Positions 21,876-22,500 of a stretch of DNA of 22,500 nt are shown here, in pieces. Position 1 is the first letter of the stretch. Every line of letters begins with the position of its first letter. This stretch comes from Anaeramoeba ignava (lineage: Eukaryota > Metamonada > Anaeramoebidae). The notes beneath the pieces were generated by a model. That model was given only the letters and a program-made list of their open reading frames with translations, was not told the origin of the DNA and did not search any database. Position numbers and translations under genes: made by a program. The DNA is taken from NCBI GenBank assembly GCA_028826165.1, contig JAPDFW010000048.1, positions 10,001-32,500 of the forward strand, in the 5' to 3' direction.

Positions 21876-22500
21876 ATTATTAAAATTATTATTAAAATTA
21901 TTATTAAATTTATTATTAAATTTATTATTAAAATTATTATTCAAATTATTATTAAAATTATTATTATATTTATTATTAAAATTATTATTAAAATTATTAT
22001 TAAAATTATTATTAAAATTATTATTAAAATTATTATTAAATTTATTATTAAAATTATTATTAAAATTATTATTAAAATTATTATTAAAATTTATTATTAA
22101 AATTATTATTAAAATTATTATTAAATTTATTATTAAAATTATTATTAAATTTATTATTAAATTGATTATTAAAATTAATTATTAAAATTATTATTAAAAT
22201 TATTATTAAAAATTATTATTAAAATTATTTATAAAATTATTATTAAATTTATTATTAAATTTATTATTAAATTTATTATTAAATTTATTATTAAAATTAT
22301 TATTAAAATTATTATTAAAATTATTATTAAAATTATTATTAAATTTATTATTAAAATTATTATTAAAATTATTATTATATTTATTATTAAATTGATTATT
22401 AAAATTATTATTATAATTATTATTAAAATTATTATTAAAATTATTATTAAAATTATTATTAAAATTATTATTATATTTATTATTAAAATTATTATTATAT
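21876..22500 (-). repeat. 12-mer array (ATTATTATTAAA on +), probable intron, continues past the window
   Basis: ATTATTAAAATT and ATTATTAAATTT units with few interruptions (ATTGATT, AATTTATAAAATT). The sense strand has almost no G. It abuts the open frame of the proline-rich gene without a start codon, so it is best read as that gene's intron. Long open frames through it are repeat by-products. Confidence 0.85.

Noticed and set aside
21876-22500. Telomeric or centromeric repeat
   Set aside because: No G-rich telomere-type unit; the array abuts an open coding frame and behaves like an intron.

Overview
The window looks like nuclear DNA of an extremely AT-rich, free-living protist. Short spliceosomal introns (GTA...AG) interrupt clearly eukaryotic genes, the standard stop codons are used, and hexamer and 12-mer repeats fill introns, spacers and parts of the coding sequence. 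A tandem family of RCC1-repeat/BTB proteins with Asn-Glu tracts resembles what is known from Anaeramoeba-like amoeboflagellates. That assignment is an impression, not a proof; another AT-rich amoebozoan-like protist is possible. Every gene I can support lies on the minus strand, so transcription runs right to left.

Layout by coordinate. (1) 18-3026: a complete PTEN phosphatase gene that I reconstructed from six exons (323 aa, catalytic HCKAGKGRTG intact); three of its five introns are packed with simple repeats. (2) 3280-3651: hexamer spacer. (3) 3646-11944: four tandem, intronless RCC1-BTB paralogues separated by spacers, mostly hexamer repeat. The first (3646-5397) is intact; the other three each carry one or two small frameshifting indels in an otherwise conserved frame. 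(4) 12109-13887: a two-exon gene, not recognised, with two hydrophobic segments and a long helical region; its 5' end is unclear and may lie at 17027-17206. (5) 13905-16030: about 2 kb of almost pure A/T 12-mer repeat. (6) 16034-16960: a heavily eroded tandem copy of the next segment. (7) 17003-17206: a short ORF or first exon. (8) 17341-17853: a three-exon gene that I identify as TEN1, the small OB-fold subunit of the CST telomere-capping complex. (9) 17918-18310: (GATTTT)n upstream of TEN1. (10) 18889-about 21863: the 3' part of a gene for a protein with about 41 KPTPPPL-type repeats. (11) 21876-22500: 12-mer repeat, probably an intron of that gene; its 5' exon is outside the window.

The genes do not form an obvious pathway. 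PTEN acts on phosphoinositides, TEN1 at telomeres, RCC1-BTB proteins probably as adaptor or ubiquitin-ligase-type proteins, and the proline-rich protein probably as a scaffold. What unites the window is its architecture. Simple repeats fill introns and spacers, and the RNA-sense strand of those repeats is nearly free of G, so they cannot create GT or AG splice signals. In four introns the only two Gs in the sense strand are those of the GT donor and the AG acceptor. The eroded TEN1 copy suggests that 12-mer repeat is replacing formerly unique sequence, unless it is an assembly artefact.
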